DNA of 64,000 nucleotides from an uncultured Bacteroidales bacterium. GTDB lineage: Bacteria; Bacteroidota; Bacteroidia; Bacteroidales; F082. Position numbers and translations under genes: made by a program. Under the pieces are notes generated by a model. It worked only from the letters and a program-made list of their open reading frames with translations, ran no database searches and was not told the DNA's origin. The DNA lies in NCBI GenBank assembly GCA_947303085.1, contig CAMYXP010000004.1, forward strand, positions 124,001 through 188,000, written 5' to 3'. Shown piece after piece: positions 39,218-49,035 of this stretch (position 1 is its first letter; every line of letters begins with the position of its first letter).

Positions 39218-41528
39218 TCTTCCCGCGTTTTTTCGACGCATTATCCGGATTATTCACGATATCCAAACAATCCTGATAACTCAAATTATTTGCGTCATAA
39301 GTGCGCGGAATCTTGTAGTTTGCCTTCTTGTATGAGATATAGATTCCGAAACGGCCGCGTAACACCTTCATGTCGACGTCTTCAGGATATGTTGTGACTA
39401 CATTGTCGGCATCCGATTTGCGCTTGCTCTCGATAATTTCGATGGCGCGCTGGAATGTCACCAACGACGGATCATCAAGCTTCGAGAGGCTGTAGAATGC
39501 GTTTTTGTGCTTCAAATACGGACCGAAACGACCGATTGCGACCTGAATCTCAGCGTCTTCGTATTCGCCAAGTGAACGTGGAAATGCGAACAAATCCAAA
39601 ACTTCGTCCAGAGTAATTGTCTCAATGCTCTGGTCTTTATGCAAACCTGCGAACTTTGGTTTCTCATCCGATTCGGTGTCGCCAATCTGTGCGACCGGAC
39701 CGAAACGACCGATCTTCACATAGACGTTCTTGCCCGAAACCGGGTCAACGCCAAGAAGCTTCTCACCGCTGAATTTACCTGAGTTATCGCCAGTTTCGGT
39801 GATTGTCTTATGGAAGTCTTTGTAGAAATCCTTAATCATCTTATTCCACTCGCAGCGACCCTCGGCAATCTTATCGAATTCCTTTTCTACATTTGCTGTG
39901 AAGTTATAGTCGACGATAGTCTCGAAGTAACTGATTAAGAACTTGTTAACGAGTACTCCGATGTCGGTCGGGACGAGTTTAGCCTTCTCGTAACCGATGT
40001 TTTCCTTGCCGGTCTTCTCGGTGATTTTGTTCTTTTTCAGAGTGTAAATCTTGTATGTGCGGGTCTCGCCGGCGATGTCTTTCTTCTCGACATACTCTCT
40101 CTTCTGAATTGTCGAAATTGTAGGAGCGTAGGTTGAAGGACGGCCGATGCCAAGTTCTTCCATTTTCTTAACGAGAGAAGCCTCAGTATATCTGAAAGGC
40201 TTGCGCGCGAACCGCTGCTGTGCCTCCATCTTGTCGAGATCAAGCACCTGTCCGACTCTCATTGGAGGAAGCATATTGTTGACACTTTCGCCGTTCTCGT
40301 CGTCGACGCTTTCGATGTAAACCTTAAGGAATCCGTCGAAGAGCACCACCTCGCCTGATGCCACGAAGTCTTTGTCAGAGTTAGAAACATCGATATTGAC
40401 AACTGTCTTTTCTATCTGAGCGTCAGCCATTTGTGATGCGATGGTACGTTTCCAGATGAGTTCGTAGAGCTTACGCTCGTCGGCTGTACCTTTGATGTTC
40501 TGCTGGTCGAGATATGTCGGGCGGATAGCCTCGTGAGCCTCTTGCGCGCCCTTGCTCTTTGTGGTGAACTGACGTGTCTTCACATATTGTGCGCCATAGA
40601 GATTTTCGATTTCTTTCTTGGCCTGACCGAGTGCGAATGTTGAGAGGTTGACGCTGTCCGTACGCATGTACGTGATCTTTCCTGATTCGTATAACTGCTG
40701 GGCGATGCGCATGGTATTGCTCACCGAGAAACCGAGCTTGCGGCCGGCTTCCTGTTGCAGTGTTGAGGTAGTGAACGGAGGTGCCGGGCATTTTGAAACC
40801 GGTTTCTTCTCCACCGCCTTGATGGTATATCCAGCGCTCTTGCAGTCTTCAAGGAACTTGCAGGCTTCCTCTTCGGTGTCGAAACGTGTAGGAATCTCGG
40901 CAAACAGCTGATATTCGTGGTTGTCGATGGTAAACGAGAAGTTAGCCGTGACGCGGTAAGCGCTGCTGTTGACGAAGTTCTTGATTTCGTCTTCGCGCTC
41001 AACGATGAGGCGTACCGCCACGCTCTGCACGCGACCTGCTGATAATGCCGGTTTCACCTTCTTCCAAAGAAGCGGTGAGAGTTCGTAACCAACGAGACGG
41101 TCAAGGACGCGGCGTGCCTGCTGAGCGGCGACGAGGTCCATGTCGATCTTACGCGGGTTGTCGATAGCGTGCAAAATTGCCGGTTTCGTGATCTCGTGGA
41201 ACACGATGCGGCGGTATTTGTCTTCGTTCAAGCCCAATGTCTCGAACAGATGCCATGAAATTGACTCTCCCTCGCGGTCCTCATCGGATGCCAGCCACAC
41301 CATCTCGGCGCCCGCTGACAACTTCTTAAGTTCCGCAACAAGATGTTTTTTATCGTCAGGAACCTCATATTCGGGCTGGAAACCATGTTCCATATCCAAA
41401 CTCAAGGTCGATTTATTCAGATCTCTAACGTGTCCGTAACTCGATTTAACCGTAAATTCTTTTCCCAAAAAGCCTTCAATCGTCTTAGCCTTCGCCGGGG
41501 ACTCAACTATCACAAGATTCTTTACCAT
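39213..41528 (-). CDS. topA: DNA topoisomerase I
   Basis: NLVIVESPAKAKTIEGFLGKEFTVKSSYGHVRDL; ITYMRTDSVNLS; C-terminal repeat domains. Confidence 0.97.
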   Translation of the reverse strand: MVKNLVIVESPAKAKTIEGFLGKEFTVKSSYGHVRDLNKSTLSLDMEHGFQPEYEVPDDKKHLVAELKKLSAGAEMVWLASDEDREGESISWHLFETLGLNEDKYRRIVFHEITKPAILHAIDNPRKIDMDLVAAQQARRVLDRLVGYELSPLLWKKVKPALSAGRVQSVAVRLIVEREDEIKNFVNSSAYRVTANFSFTIDNHEYQLFAEIPTRFDTEEEACKFLEDCKSAGYTIKAVEKKPVSKCPAPPFTTSTLQQEAGRKLGFSVSNTMRIAQQLYESGKITYMRTDSVNLSTFALGQAKKEIENLYGAQYVKTRQFTTKSKGAQEAHEAIRPTYLDQQNIKGTADERKLYELIWKRTIASQMADAQIEKTVVNIDVSNSDKDFVASGEVVLFDGFLKVYIESVDDENGESVNNMLPPMRVGQVLDLDKMEAQQRFARKPFRYTEASLVKKMEELGIGRPSTYAPTISTIQKREYVEKKDIAGETRTYKIYTLKKNKITEKTGKENIGYEKAKLVPTDIGVLVNKFLISYFETIVDYNFTANVEKEFDKIAEGRCEWNKMIKDFYKDFHKTITETGDNSGKFSGEKLLGVDPVSGKNVYVKIGRFGPVAQIGDTESDEKPKFAGLHKDQSIETITLDEVLDLFAFPRSLGEYEDAEIQVAIGRFGPYLKHKNAFYSLSKLDDPSLVTFQRAIEIIESKRKSDADNVVTTYPEDVDMKVLRGRFGIYISYKKANYKIPRTYDANNLSYQDCLDIVNNPDNASKKRGKK

Positions 41529-41645
41529 AACAAAAATTTAAATTTCACACTAATTTTTCGCGCTGCAAAATTACTACATTATTATTTTAAAAATGAAATA
41601 AAAAATAAAAAAATTTTCAATACATTTGATAATCAATAACTTATA

Positions 41646-41707
41646 CCTCAAACTTTCAACTTTCAACTAAAAAACTACTTTAAACTCTAAACTCTACACT
41701 CTAAACT
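41646..41707. repeat. Family F heptad-like repeat (CTTTAAACTCTAAACTCTACACTCTAAAC)
   Basis: Reverse-complement similarity to 60438-60490. Confidence 0.7.
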
Positions 41708-41712
41708 AAATT

Positions 41713-42297
41713 TTGTATCTTTGCGCCATGATTATAATCGACAACGTTATAGTAACCGACGAGTTCCTCAACGCCCGATTCTGCTGTCAGCTCGCGCGTT
41801 GCAAGGGTGAATGCTGTGTGGCTGGCGACGCCGGCGCTCCTCTCGAACCCGATGAAGTGGGCATCATAGAGGAAAACATCGAGCAAATAAAGCCGTACAT
41901 GCGTCCCGAAGGCATCAAAGCCATCGAGGAAAACGACGTTTACGACTACGACGACTTCGGCGGACTTACCACCCAGCTCGTCAGCGGTGAAGAATGCGCC
42001 TTCGTCTATTTTCATGAAAACGGCACCGCACTCTGCGCCATCGAAAAAGCTTACAAAGAAGGCAAAATCGACTTCTGGAAACCAATCTCTTGCCACCTTT
42101 ACCCTATCCGTTTGATGGAAAAAGACGGCTTCACGTATATAATGTACCACGAGTGGAGCGTGTGCGTGCCCGCGAAACGCTTCGGCGAAAAGGAAGGCAT
42201 ACCGCTGTATAAATTTTTGAAAGAACCATTAATCAGAAAATTCGGCGAAAATTGGTATCAAAGACTCGAAAAACAAATTTTTTCAAAAAAAGTTTGA
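41713..42297 (+). CDS. DUF3109-like cysteine-rich protein
   Basis: FCCQLARCKGECCVAGDAGAPL; ISCHLYPIRLM. Confidence 0.85.
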   Translation: MYLCAMIIIDNVIVTDEFLNARFCCQLARCKGECCVAGDAGAPLEPDEVGIIEENIEQIKPYMRPEGIKAIEENDVYDYDDFGGLTTQLVSGEECAFVYFHENGTALCAIEKAYKEGKIDFWKPISCHLYPIRLMEKDGFTYIMYHEWSVCVPAKRFGEKEGIPLYKFLKEPLIRKFGENWYQRLEKQIFSKKV

Positions 42298-42349
42298 TTT
42301 ATTTCAAAAAAATTGCTTAATTTTGTAAGTTAATTTTCGACTTACAAAA

Positions 42350-43147
42350 ATGAAGGTATTATTTATCCACCAAGAAATCACACCCTATCTCAAAGAGACG
42401 CCGATGTCCTTGATTGGCAGATACTTACCGCAGGGGATTCAGGAAAAAGGAAAAGAAATACGTATATTCATGCCGCGCTTCGGAAACATCAACGAACGAC
42501 GCAACCAGCTGCATGAAGTGATACGTCTTTCGGGTATGAACATGATCATCAACGACACCGACCACCCGTTGATTATCAAGGTGGCTTCAATCCAAAAAGC
42601 CAGAATCCAGATTTATTTTATCGACAACGACGATTTGTTCACAAAGAGAAAATCAACAATCGCTGATAAGGACGGCATTTTGTATGAGGATAACGACGAC
42701 CGTACCGTGTTCTTCTCACGTGGCGTCATCGAGACAGTGAGAAAACTCAACTGGCCACCAGATATCATTCACTGCAACGGCTGGATGACATCGCTCGTGC
42801 CTCTTTATATCAAACGCGCATTCAAAGATAACCCGCTGTTCAGCGACTCGAAAGTGGTTTATTCTCTATATGACGATGATTTTGAAGGTGCTTTCCGCGA
42901 TAACTACGACAAGAAACTCAAAATGCCAGGCATAGTGGCAAAAGAGATAAAATGGCTCAAAAACCCAGTGTACGCTAATATTCAGAAGTCGGCACTCGAT
43001 TTCTCCGACGCTATCGTGATGGCAAGTCCAAATATCAATCCTGAAGTCGAAAAATACGCCAGATCGTTAAATAAACCTATTCTTGAATACCAAGGAGAAG
43101 AAAATTACGTTGATGCTTACAACGAATTTTATGATAAGATAAAGTAA
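42350..43147 (+). CDS. Short glycogen/starch synthase-like glycosyltransferase (GT5 catalytic N-domain only)
   Basis: MPRFGNINERRNQLHEVIRLSGMN; WPPDIIHCNGWMTSLVPLYIK. Confidence 0.82.
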   Translation: MKVLFIHQEITPYLKETPMSLIGRYLPQGIQEKGKEIRIFMPRFGNINERRNQLHEVIRLSGMNMIINDTDHPLIIKVASIQKARIQIYFIDNDDLFTKRKSTIADKDGILYEDNDDRTVFFSRGVIETVRKLNWPPDIIHCNGWMTSLVPLYIKRAFKDNPLFSDSKVVYSLYDDDFEGAFRDNYDKKLKMPGIVAKEIKWLKNPVYANIQKSALDFSDAIVMASPNINPEVEKYARSLNKPILEYQGEENYVDAYNEFYDKIK

Positions 43148-43148
43148 T

Positions 43149-44456
43149 ATGAAACTTCGTGCACTGACACTGATTTTGATTATAGGTCTGATAGGCTTGG
43201 CATCTTGTAAGAAAACTCCTAAAAAAATCGGCAACGACTTGCAGCCGACAAATAGCCTTATTACCGTGTCGTTCAACGACCAACAGAATATCGAGGCGAG
43301 TACTTTCACAGTGCCATTCCTTAGTACAAAAAATCTTAATTATGCTTTCATCGGAAACATGAACGACCCTGTTTTCGGTAATTCAAATTTCGATTTTTAC
43401 AGCCAATATTCACTCAGCACCAGCAGCGTCAACTGGGGTGAAGATGCAGTTGCCGACTCAATAGTGCTTAACCTTTGCTATAACGGTTATTATGGCGACA
43501 CCACCGATAAAGTTCTGACTGTGAGAGTTTATGAGATTTTGGAGGAGATGTATGCCGATTCAACATACAAGTCAAACAACACTCTTGAATGTGACGCTAC
43601 TGAGCTTGCATGTCACAGCTTTGTGCCTCGCCCTCTGACAGCCATGGATTCGACAATCGACAGAGGCGTGCTTCGTATCAATATCGATAACTCTCTCGCC
43701 GAAAAGTTTGTCGCACACGGCGCTTTTAACACAAATGATGATTTTAAAGAGTTTTTTAAAGGCCTGCATCTGACTTGCGATAAAGATGCTGTCCCGGCTT
43801 CGGCTGTCTCGTTCAGCCTGACACACAGCTATTCTTATCTGAGAGTTTATTATCATAACAGCACCGATACTCTGAAATATGATTTCGACGTAAACTCGTC
43901 GGATGTCAGATTTAATCATTATACACACGACTTTTCAACAGCTATTGAGCCTATAGTTTTCAATGCTGCCGATAATGAAAAGCTTTATGTTCAAGGTGCT
44001 GCCGGAACTAGAGTTTGGGTCAATTTCCCGAATCTCCAGGAGTGGGCAAGTTCTTTGGAAGGCAATGTGGCCATCAACGACGCGAAGCTTTATCTCACCG
44101 GTGTTGATGCCGATTCGACTGAGCTGGCGATGTATGCTCCGCCGTCAAAACTTGTGGTGGCAGGCGCCAGATTTGAAGCCGACACATCTTATGTGATTAT
44201 CCCTGATCAGCTTATCAGCGCTGATTATTATGGAGGAAATTATAATGCAACCGATGGCATTGTTTGGTTCAGAATAACGGAATATATCCAAAACGTCATC
44301 AAAAACGGTGTTTATGCGACATCTTGCAACGGTTTGCTGATTTATGCCGACCAAGGTTCATTGTCGCCTCACCGCTGGGCTTTCTATGGTCCGCAATGCG
44401 ACAGCACCGACAAGAGAATCCGTCTGGAACTGGTTTATTCATTGATTAACGATTAA
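43149..44456 (+). CDS. DUF4270-like lipoprotein
   Basis: Lipobox IIGLIGLASCKK; IGNDLQPTNSLITV; follows the GT5-like gene. Confidence 0.82.
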   Translation: MKLRALTLILIIGLIGLASCKKTPKKIGNDLQPTNSLITVSFNDQQNIEASTFTVPFLSTKNLNYAFIGNMNDPVFGNSNFDFYSQYSLSTSSVNWGEDAVADSIVLNLCYNGYYGDTTDKVLTVRVYEILEEMYADSTYKSNNTLECDATELACHSFVPRPLTAMDSTIDRGVLRINIDNSLAEKFVAHGAFNTNDDFKEFFKGLHLTCDKDAVPASAVSFSLTHSYSYLRVYYHNSTDTLKYDFDVNSSDVRFNHYTHDFSTAIEPIVFNAADNEKLYVQGAAGTRVWVNFPNLQEWASSLEGNVAINDAKLYLTGVDADSTELAMYAPPSKLVVAGARFEADTSYVIIPDQLISADYYGGNYNATDGIVWFRITEYIQNVIKNGVYATSCNGLLIYADQGSLSPHRWAFYGPQCDSTDKRIRLELVYSLIND

Positions 44457-44461
44457 GAAAT

Positions 44462-45085
44462 ATGAAAAAATTATTATTAATACTTTGCGTTTTTTTAGGT
44501 ATGACAGCACAAGCACAAAATGAGACTAAAGTCTTGATTAAGACTAACTATGGCGACATCACAGTAATGCTTTACGACGACACACCGTTGCATCGCGACA
44601 ATTTCATAAAACTCGTTAACGAAGGCTGGTACACAGGCTCGCCTTTCCACCGTGTCATCAAAGATTTCATGATTCAGGGCGGACAGAATGCCGATGGCCG
44701 TGTCGACCCGGGTTATCGTATCCCTGCAGAGATTAAACCTAATCATTTTCATAAGAAAGGCGCTTTGGCTGCAGCACGTCAGGGCGATCAGGTGAACCCG
44801 CAGAAGATGTCAAGCGGCTCACAGTTTTACATCGTGCAAGGAAAGGTGATGGACGAGGTGATGCTTAACAGATTTGAACAATATTATGGCAAGGCATTCA
44901 GCGCAAAAGAACGCCAGGCATATATGAGTATAGGCGGCACACCACATCTCGACGGCGAATATACCGTTTTCGGCGAAGTGCTTGAAGGTCTTGATGTTGT
45001 CGATAGAATAGCGGCAGTGCCGACACGTCCGGGCGATGTCCCTGTCAAACCTGTCTCAATAATCTCAATGGAAATTGTAAAATGA
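44462..45085 (+). CDS. Cyclophilin-type peptidylprolyl isomerase
   Basis: YGDITVMLYDDTPLHRDNFIKL; SPFHRVIKDFMIQGGQ; GSQFYIVQGK. Confidence 0.95.
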   Translation: MKKLLLILCVFLGMTAQAQNETKVLIKTNYGDITVMLYDDTPLHRDNFIKLVNEGWYTGSPFHRVIKDFMIQGGQNADGRVDPGYRIPAEIKPNHFHKKGALAAARQGDQVNPQKMSSGSQFYIVQGKVMDEVMLNRFEQYYGKAFSAKERQAYMSIGGTPHLDGEYTVFGEVLEGLDVVDRIAAVPTRPGDVPVKPVSIISMEIVK

Positions 45086-46095
45086 AAGAGAAAATAGAAA
45101 AAATTCTTGCGGAAGTAAAGTCATTCCAGGCCGATAGTAAAGAGGCGCTGGAGCAGTTCCGTATTCAATATCTTAGCAAAAAAGGCACTATTACAGAGCT
45201 TTTCACCGAATTCAAACAGGTGGCTCCCGAGATGCGCAAGGAGATGGGAATGCGCCTCAACGAGCTTAAAAACACCATCCAGGATATCATCGACGAACAG
45301 CAGGCAAAGTTTGAGACAAAGTCGGATGCGAAAACAGACCTCGACCTCTCACTTCCTGTCGATGCCATGAACGGCTCACGTCACCCGCTCTCGATAGTGA
45401 GAAACGAGATTAACGATATTTTCAAACGTCTCGGCTTCGTGGTGGCTGAAGGTCCTGAGGTGGAAGACGACTTCCATGTTTTCTCGGCTTTGAACTTCCC
45501 GCCTGACCATCCGGCACGCGATATGCAGGACACCTTCTTCGTGACCAAGTCGCCCGACGTGGTGCTTCGTACCCACACCTCGAGCGTGCAGGTTCGCGTG
45601 ATGGAACAAGGTAAGCTCCCGATTCGTATCATCGCTCCGGGAAGAGTGTTCCGTAACGAGGCCATCTCAGCCCGCGCGCACTGCATCTTCCATCAGATTG
45701 AGGGACTTTACATCGATAAAAACGTGTCGTTTGCTGATTTGAAACAGACTTTGTATCATTTCGTGCAGGAATACTTCGGCGAAGGCACCAAAGTACGTTT
45801 CCGTCCGTCATATTTCCCGTTTACCGAGACATCGGCCGAGATGGATATCTCGTGCAACATCTGCGGTGGCGCAGGCTGTAACATCTGCAAACACACAGGC
45901 TGGGTTGAGATTCTCGGCTGCGGCATCTGCGATCCTAACATCCTCAAGGCTTGCAACATCGACCCCGAAGAATACACAGGATTTGCATTCGGTATGGGTA
46001 TCGAACGTATCGCGATGTTGAAATATCAGATCAACGATTTGAGAATGTTCTTCGAGAACGATTTGCGTTTCTTGAAACAATTTGAAAACGCTTAA
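45082..46095 (+). CDS. pheS: Phenylalanine--tRNA ligase subunit alpha
   Basis: HPLSIVRNEINDIFKRLGFVVAEGPEVEDDFHVFSALNFPPDHPARDMQDTFF; GFAFGMGIERIAMLKY. Confidence 0.98.
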   Translation: MKEKIEKILAEVKSFQADSKEALEQFRIQYLSKKGTITELFTEFKQVAPEMRKEMGMRLNELKNTIQDIIDEQQAKFETKSDAKTDLDLSLPVDAMNGSRHPLSIVRNEINDIFKRLGFVVAEGPEVEDDFHVFSALNFPPDHPARDMQDTFFVTKSPDVVLRTHTSSVQVRVMEQGKLPIRIIAPGRVFRNEAISARAHCIFHQIEGLYIDKNVSFADLKQTLYHFVQEYFGEGTKVRFRPSYFPFTETSAEMDISCNICGGAGCNICKHTGWVEILGCGICDPNILKACNIDPEEYTGFAFGMGIERIAMLKYQINDLRMFFENDLRFLKQFENA

Positions 46096-46542
46096 TTAAG
46101 AATTAATTATTTCAATCTCATGCATTTCGATGTCCTCCAGAAGGGCATCGATTTTGCTATTCATATCCAAATCAACGAGATAGGCAAATTGAACGCCTTC
46201 GATATGCTTGATTTTTTCGAGGGTTTTCATGAGGTTTTCATCGTTGATGAAATTGCGAATAACGATGAGATAATCAGTGGCTGGTGAGAAATTGACCCAG
46301 CGTCCATCCGCATTTGCAATCTCCACAAGGTTGAAAGTGTTGCAGTTTTCGCCTCCGTCGTAGAGATAAAACGAAAACTCCAATCCGTCCTCGTTGACGA
46401 TATCGGAATACTTTACAAGATTGATATTCAATAACTTATTGATATGCCATGCGAGTTTATAATCCTCGAGATGTGTGCATATTCCTATGATTTTTATGTC
46501 GTCGAAGGGCTCGACAACAATTTTTTTCTTTTTTTTCACCAT
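46096..46542 (-). CDS. IPExxxVDY-like family protein
   Basis: 148-aa ORF in the rnc-fabF-acpP cluster; composition and context fit this Bacteroidota family. Confidence 0.65.
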   Translation of the reverse strand: MVKKKKKIVVEPFDDIKIIGICTHLEDYKLAWHINKLLNINLVKYSDIVNEDGLEFSFYLYDGGENCNTFNLVEIANADGRWVNFSPATDYLIVIRNFINDENLMKTLEKIKHIEGVQFAYLVDLDMNSKIDALLEDIEMHEIEIINS

Positions 46543-46554
46543 AATCTTTTGTTT

Positions 46555-47286
46555 TTAGTTGTTTTGTTCTTCTTCAAACATACGCCAAGTCTTCTCAGCG
46601 GCCAGCTGTTCGGCTCCTTTTATTGAGAAATCCAATGCTTTGGCATATTCTTTTTCGTCGATAACCACTTGAATCTCATAGAGTTTTTCGAATCCCTCGC
46701 CTTTAGTGCCGTTCACTCTAAACACCAGCTGATGTTTGCCTTTCTGCGCCCATTCGAGGAGGCGGCTCTTGAAGTTGGCGTCATTTTTCTCTATATCGTC
46801 GATGTCAAGATGGATTCTCATTATGTGGTCGACTATGATTTTTTTAGTGAAATCGTAGCCTCTGTCGAGGAAAAGCGCGCCTGTGAATGCCTCAAAGGCA
46901 TTGCCGCCTATTGAGCGGAAAACCGCGTGTTTGTCGTTTGGTTTAGCGCACATCACCACCTTGTCGAAGCCCAGTTTCATCGAAAGTTTATTGAGCGATG
47001 AGCGGCTTACTATGCGCGAGCGCATCTCGGTGAGAAAACCCTCCTGTTTTGCCGGATATTTTTTGAAAAGATATTCAGCCACAAGAGAACTCAGGATGGC
47101 ATCTCCAAGATATTCCAGTCGTTCGTTGTTGATGGTAATGCCACCTAACTTATTGTGGCATATAGACTTATGTGTAAACGCAAGCTGATATAGCGAAATG
47201 TTGCGCGGATAAAATCCGAACACATTATTAATATATTTAGCTAAATCACGTTCAGCCTTGTTCCGATAACGAAAAAGACTTAACAT
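46555..47286 (-). CDS. rnc: Ribonuclease III
   Basis: NNERLEYLGDAILSSLVAEYLF; AFEAFTGALFLDRG; dsRBD-like C-terminus. Confidence 0.95.
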   Translation of the reverse strand: MLSLFRYRNKAERDLAKYINNVFGFYPRNISLYQLAFTHKSICHNKLGGITINNERLEYLGDAILSSLVAEYLFKKYPAKQEGFLTEMRSRIVSRSSLNKLSMKLGFDKVVMCAKPNDKHAVFRSIGGNAFEAFTGALFLDRGYDFTKKIIVDHIMRIHLDIDDIEKNDANFKSRLLEWAQKGKHQLVFRVNGTKGEGFEKLYEIQVVIDEKEYAKALDFSIKGAEQLAAEKTWRMFEEEQNN

Positions 47287-47288
47287 CG

Positions 47289-48536
47289 TTAAAATTTCTT
47301 GAAGATGATACTTGCGTTGTGTCCGCCGAAACCGAAAGCGTTGCTGATGGCGTATTTGACACTTCTCTTCTTAGGTTTCCAGAAGGTGAAATCGATTTTT
47401 GGATCGATGTTCGGGTCGTCGGTGAAGTGGTTTATTGTTGGAGGTACGATGTCGTTTTTGCAGGCCATGACTGTCGAGATAGCCTCGATGGCGCCTGCTC
47501 CTCCGAGAAGGTGGCCTGTCATCGATTTGCCTGAGTTGATTGACATGTCGTAGATATGGTCGCCGAACACCGTCTTGATGCCGAGAATCTCAGGAATGTC
47601 GCCTGCTGGCGTTGATGTTCCGTGAGTGTTGATATGGTCGATGACATCAGGGGTGATGCCGGCTTCTTTGAGTGCGCGTGTCATGCTGAGTGCCGCGCCT
47701 TGTCCTTCAGGATGTGGTGCGGTGATATGATGAGCGTCGGCCGACTCGCCGCATCCCACTATCTCGCCGTAAATCTTGGCTTCGCGAGCGAGGGCGTGGT
47801 CAAGTTCTTCCAATACGAGGCATCCGGCGCCTTCGCCCATGACGAAACCGTCGCGGTCGGCGTCAAACGGACGTGATGCTGTCGCCGGGTCGTCGTTACG
47901 TGTCGAGAGCGCTCTCATGGCTTCGAAACCGCCAACGCTGATAGGGCAAATAGGTGCTTCTGAGCCGCCTGCTATCATCACCACGTTTCTGCCATAGTGG
48001 ATATAACGGAATGCGTTGATAATTGCGTTGGCCGACGATGCGCATGCCGACACAGTGCAGTAGTTTGGACCCTGGAAACCGTATTTTATTGAGATATGAC
48101 CCGCTCCGAGGTCAGGAAGGAGTTTCGGTATTGTAAAAGGATTCACGCGAGGTGTACCGTCGCCTCTGGCGTGATCGACATTTTCATAATAAAGGCTTTC
48201 AATGCCTCCGATACCAGATGCAAAGATAACTCCGACTTCAGTGAAATCGGTGTTATCTTTGTCGATGCCGGAATCTTTAATCGCTTCGTCCGCCGAAACA
48301 ATGGCGTACTGTTCGAATAAATCAAGTTTTCGTGCTTCTTTCTTATCGAAAAACTGCAACGGGTCGAAATTTTTAACCTCGCAAGCAATGCGTGATTTGA
48401 ATTTCGATGCATCGAAACGTGTTATCATCGTCGCTCCGCTAACGCCTTTGAGGAGGCTGTCCCAGTAGTCCGGGACGTTGTTGCCTATTGGCGTGATAGC
48501 ACCTAAGCCAGTAATGACTACACGCTTCAACTCCAT
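47289..48536 (-). CDS. fabF: Beta-ketoacyl-ACP synthase II
   Basis: MELKRVVITGLGAITPIGN; VSACASSANAIINA; NTHGTSTPAGD; KSMTGHLLGGAGAIEA. Confidence 0.98.
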   Translation of the reverse strand: MELKRVVITGLGAITPIGNNVPDYWDSLLKGVSGATMITRFDASKFKSRIACEVKNFDPLQFFDKKEARKLDLFEQYAIVSADEAIKDSGIDKDNTDFTEVGVIFASGIGGIESLYYENVDHARGDGTPRVNPFTIPKLLPDLGAGHISIKYGFQGPNYCTVSACASSANAIINAFRYIHYGRNVVMIAGGSEAPICPISVGGFEAMRALSTRNDDPATASRPFDADRDGFVMGEGAGCLVLEELDHALAREAKIYGEIVGCGESADAHHITAPHPEGQGAALSMTRALKEAGITPDVIDHINTHGTSTPAGDIPEILGIKTVFGDHIYDMSINSGKSMTGHLLGGAGAIEAISTVMACKNDIVPPTINHFTDDPNIDPKIDFTFWKPKKRSVKYAISNAFGFGGHNASIIFKKF

Positions 48537-48540
48537 TATG

Positions 48541-48783
48541 TTATGCTTTGTGTTCTTCGATATATTTAATAGCGTCACCTACTGTTACGATGTTTTCTGT
48601 TTGATCGTCAGGAATTGATACGCCGAATTCTTTTTCGAAGTCAAGAATCAATTCAACAGTGTCAAGTGAGTCGGCACCTAAATCTTGTGTAAAGTTTGCT
48701 GTTTCAACAACTTCTGATGGATCAACACCTAATTTATCAACGATGATTGATACAACTTTCTCTTTAATTTCTGACATTTTCAA
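48541..48783 (-). CDS. acpP: Acyl carrier protein
   Basis: [27 protein letters not shown]. Confidence 0.98.
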   Translation of the reverse strand: MKMSEIKEKVVSIIVDKLGVDPSEVVETANFTQDLGADSLDTVELILDFEKEFGVSIPDDQTENIVTVGDAIKYIEEHKA

Positions 48784-49035
48784 TAATTTTTAATTAATAA
48801 ATTTTTTTCTGCTCTAAAGAAAAACTTTTGCAAAGGTAAGGTATTTTTTCAAACGAACGACAAAAATTTTGCCTAAAATGGAATTTAAAAATGTAATATA
48901 TTGATTATCAAATGTTTCAAAAATGCCTTTTTTAAAGAAAAATTTTTAAATTTTATAAAAATCATGATTTTTCAGAATATTTAAAGCTAATTGACAAAAA
49001 TTTGCTAATTTTACACATTATTAATATTGCTTGTT

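Noticed and set aside
42350-43147. Truncated glgA pseudogene
   Set aside because: The short GT5-only form next to a DUF4270-like gene is an arrangement I recall as common in Bacteroidota; the ORF is intact.
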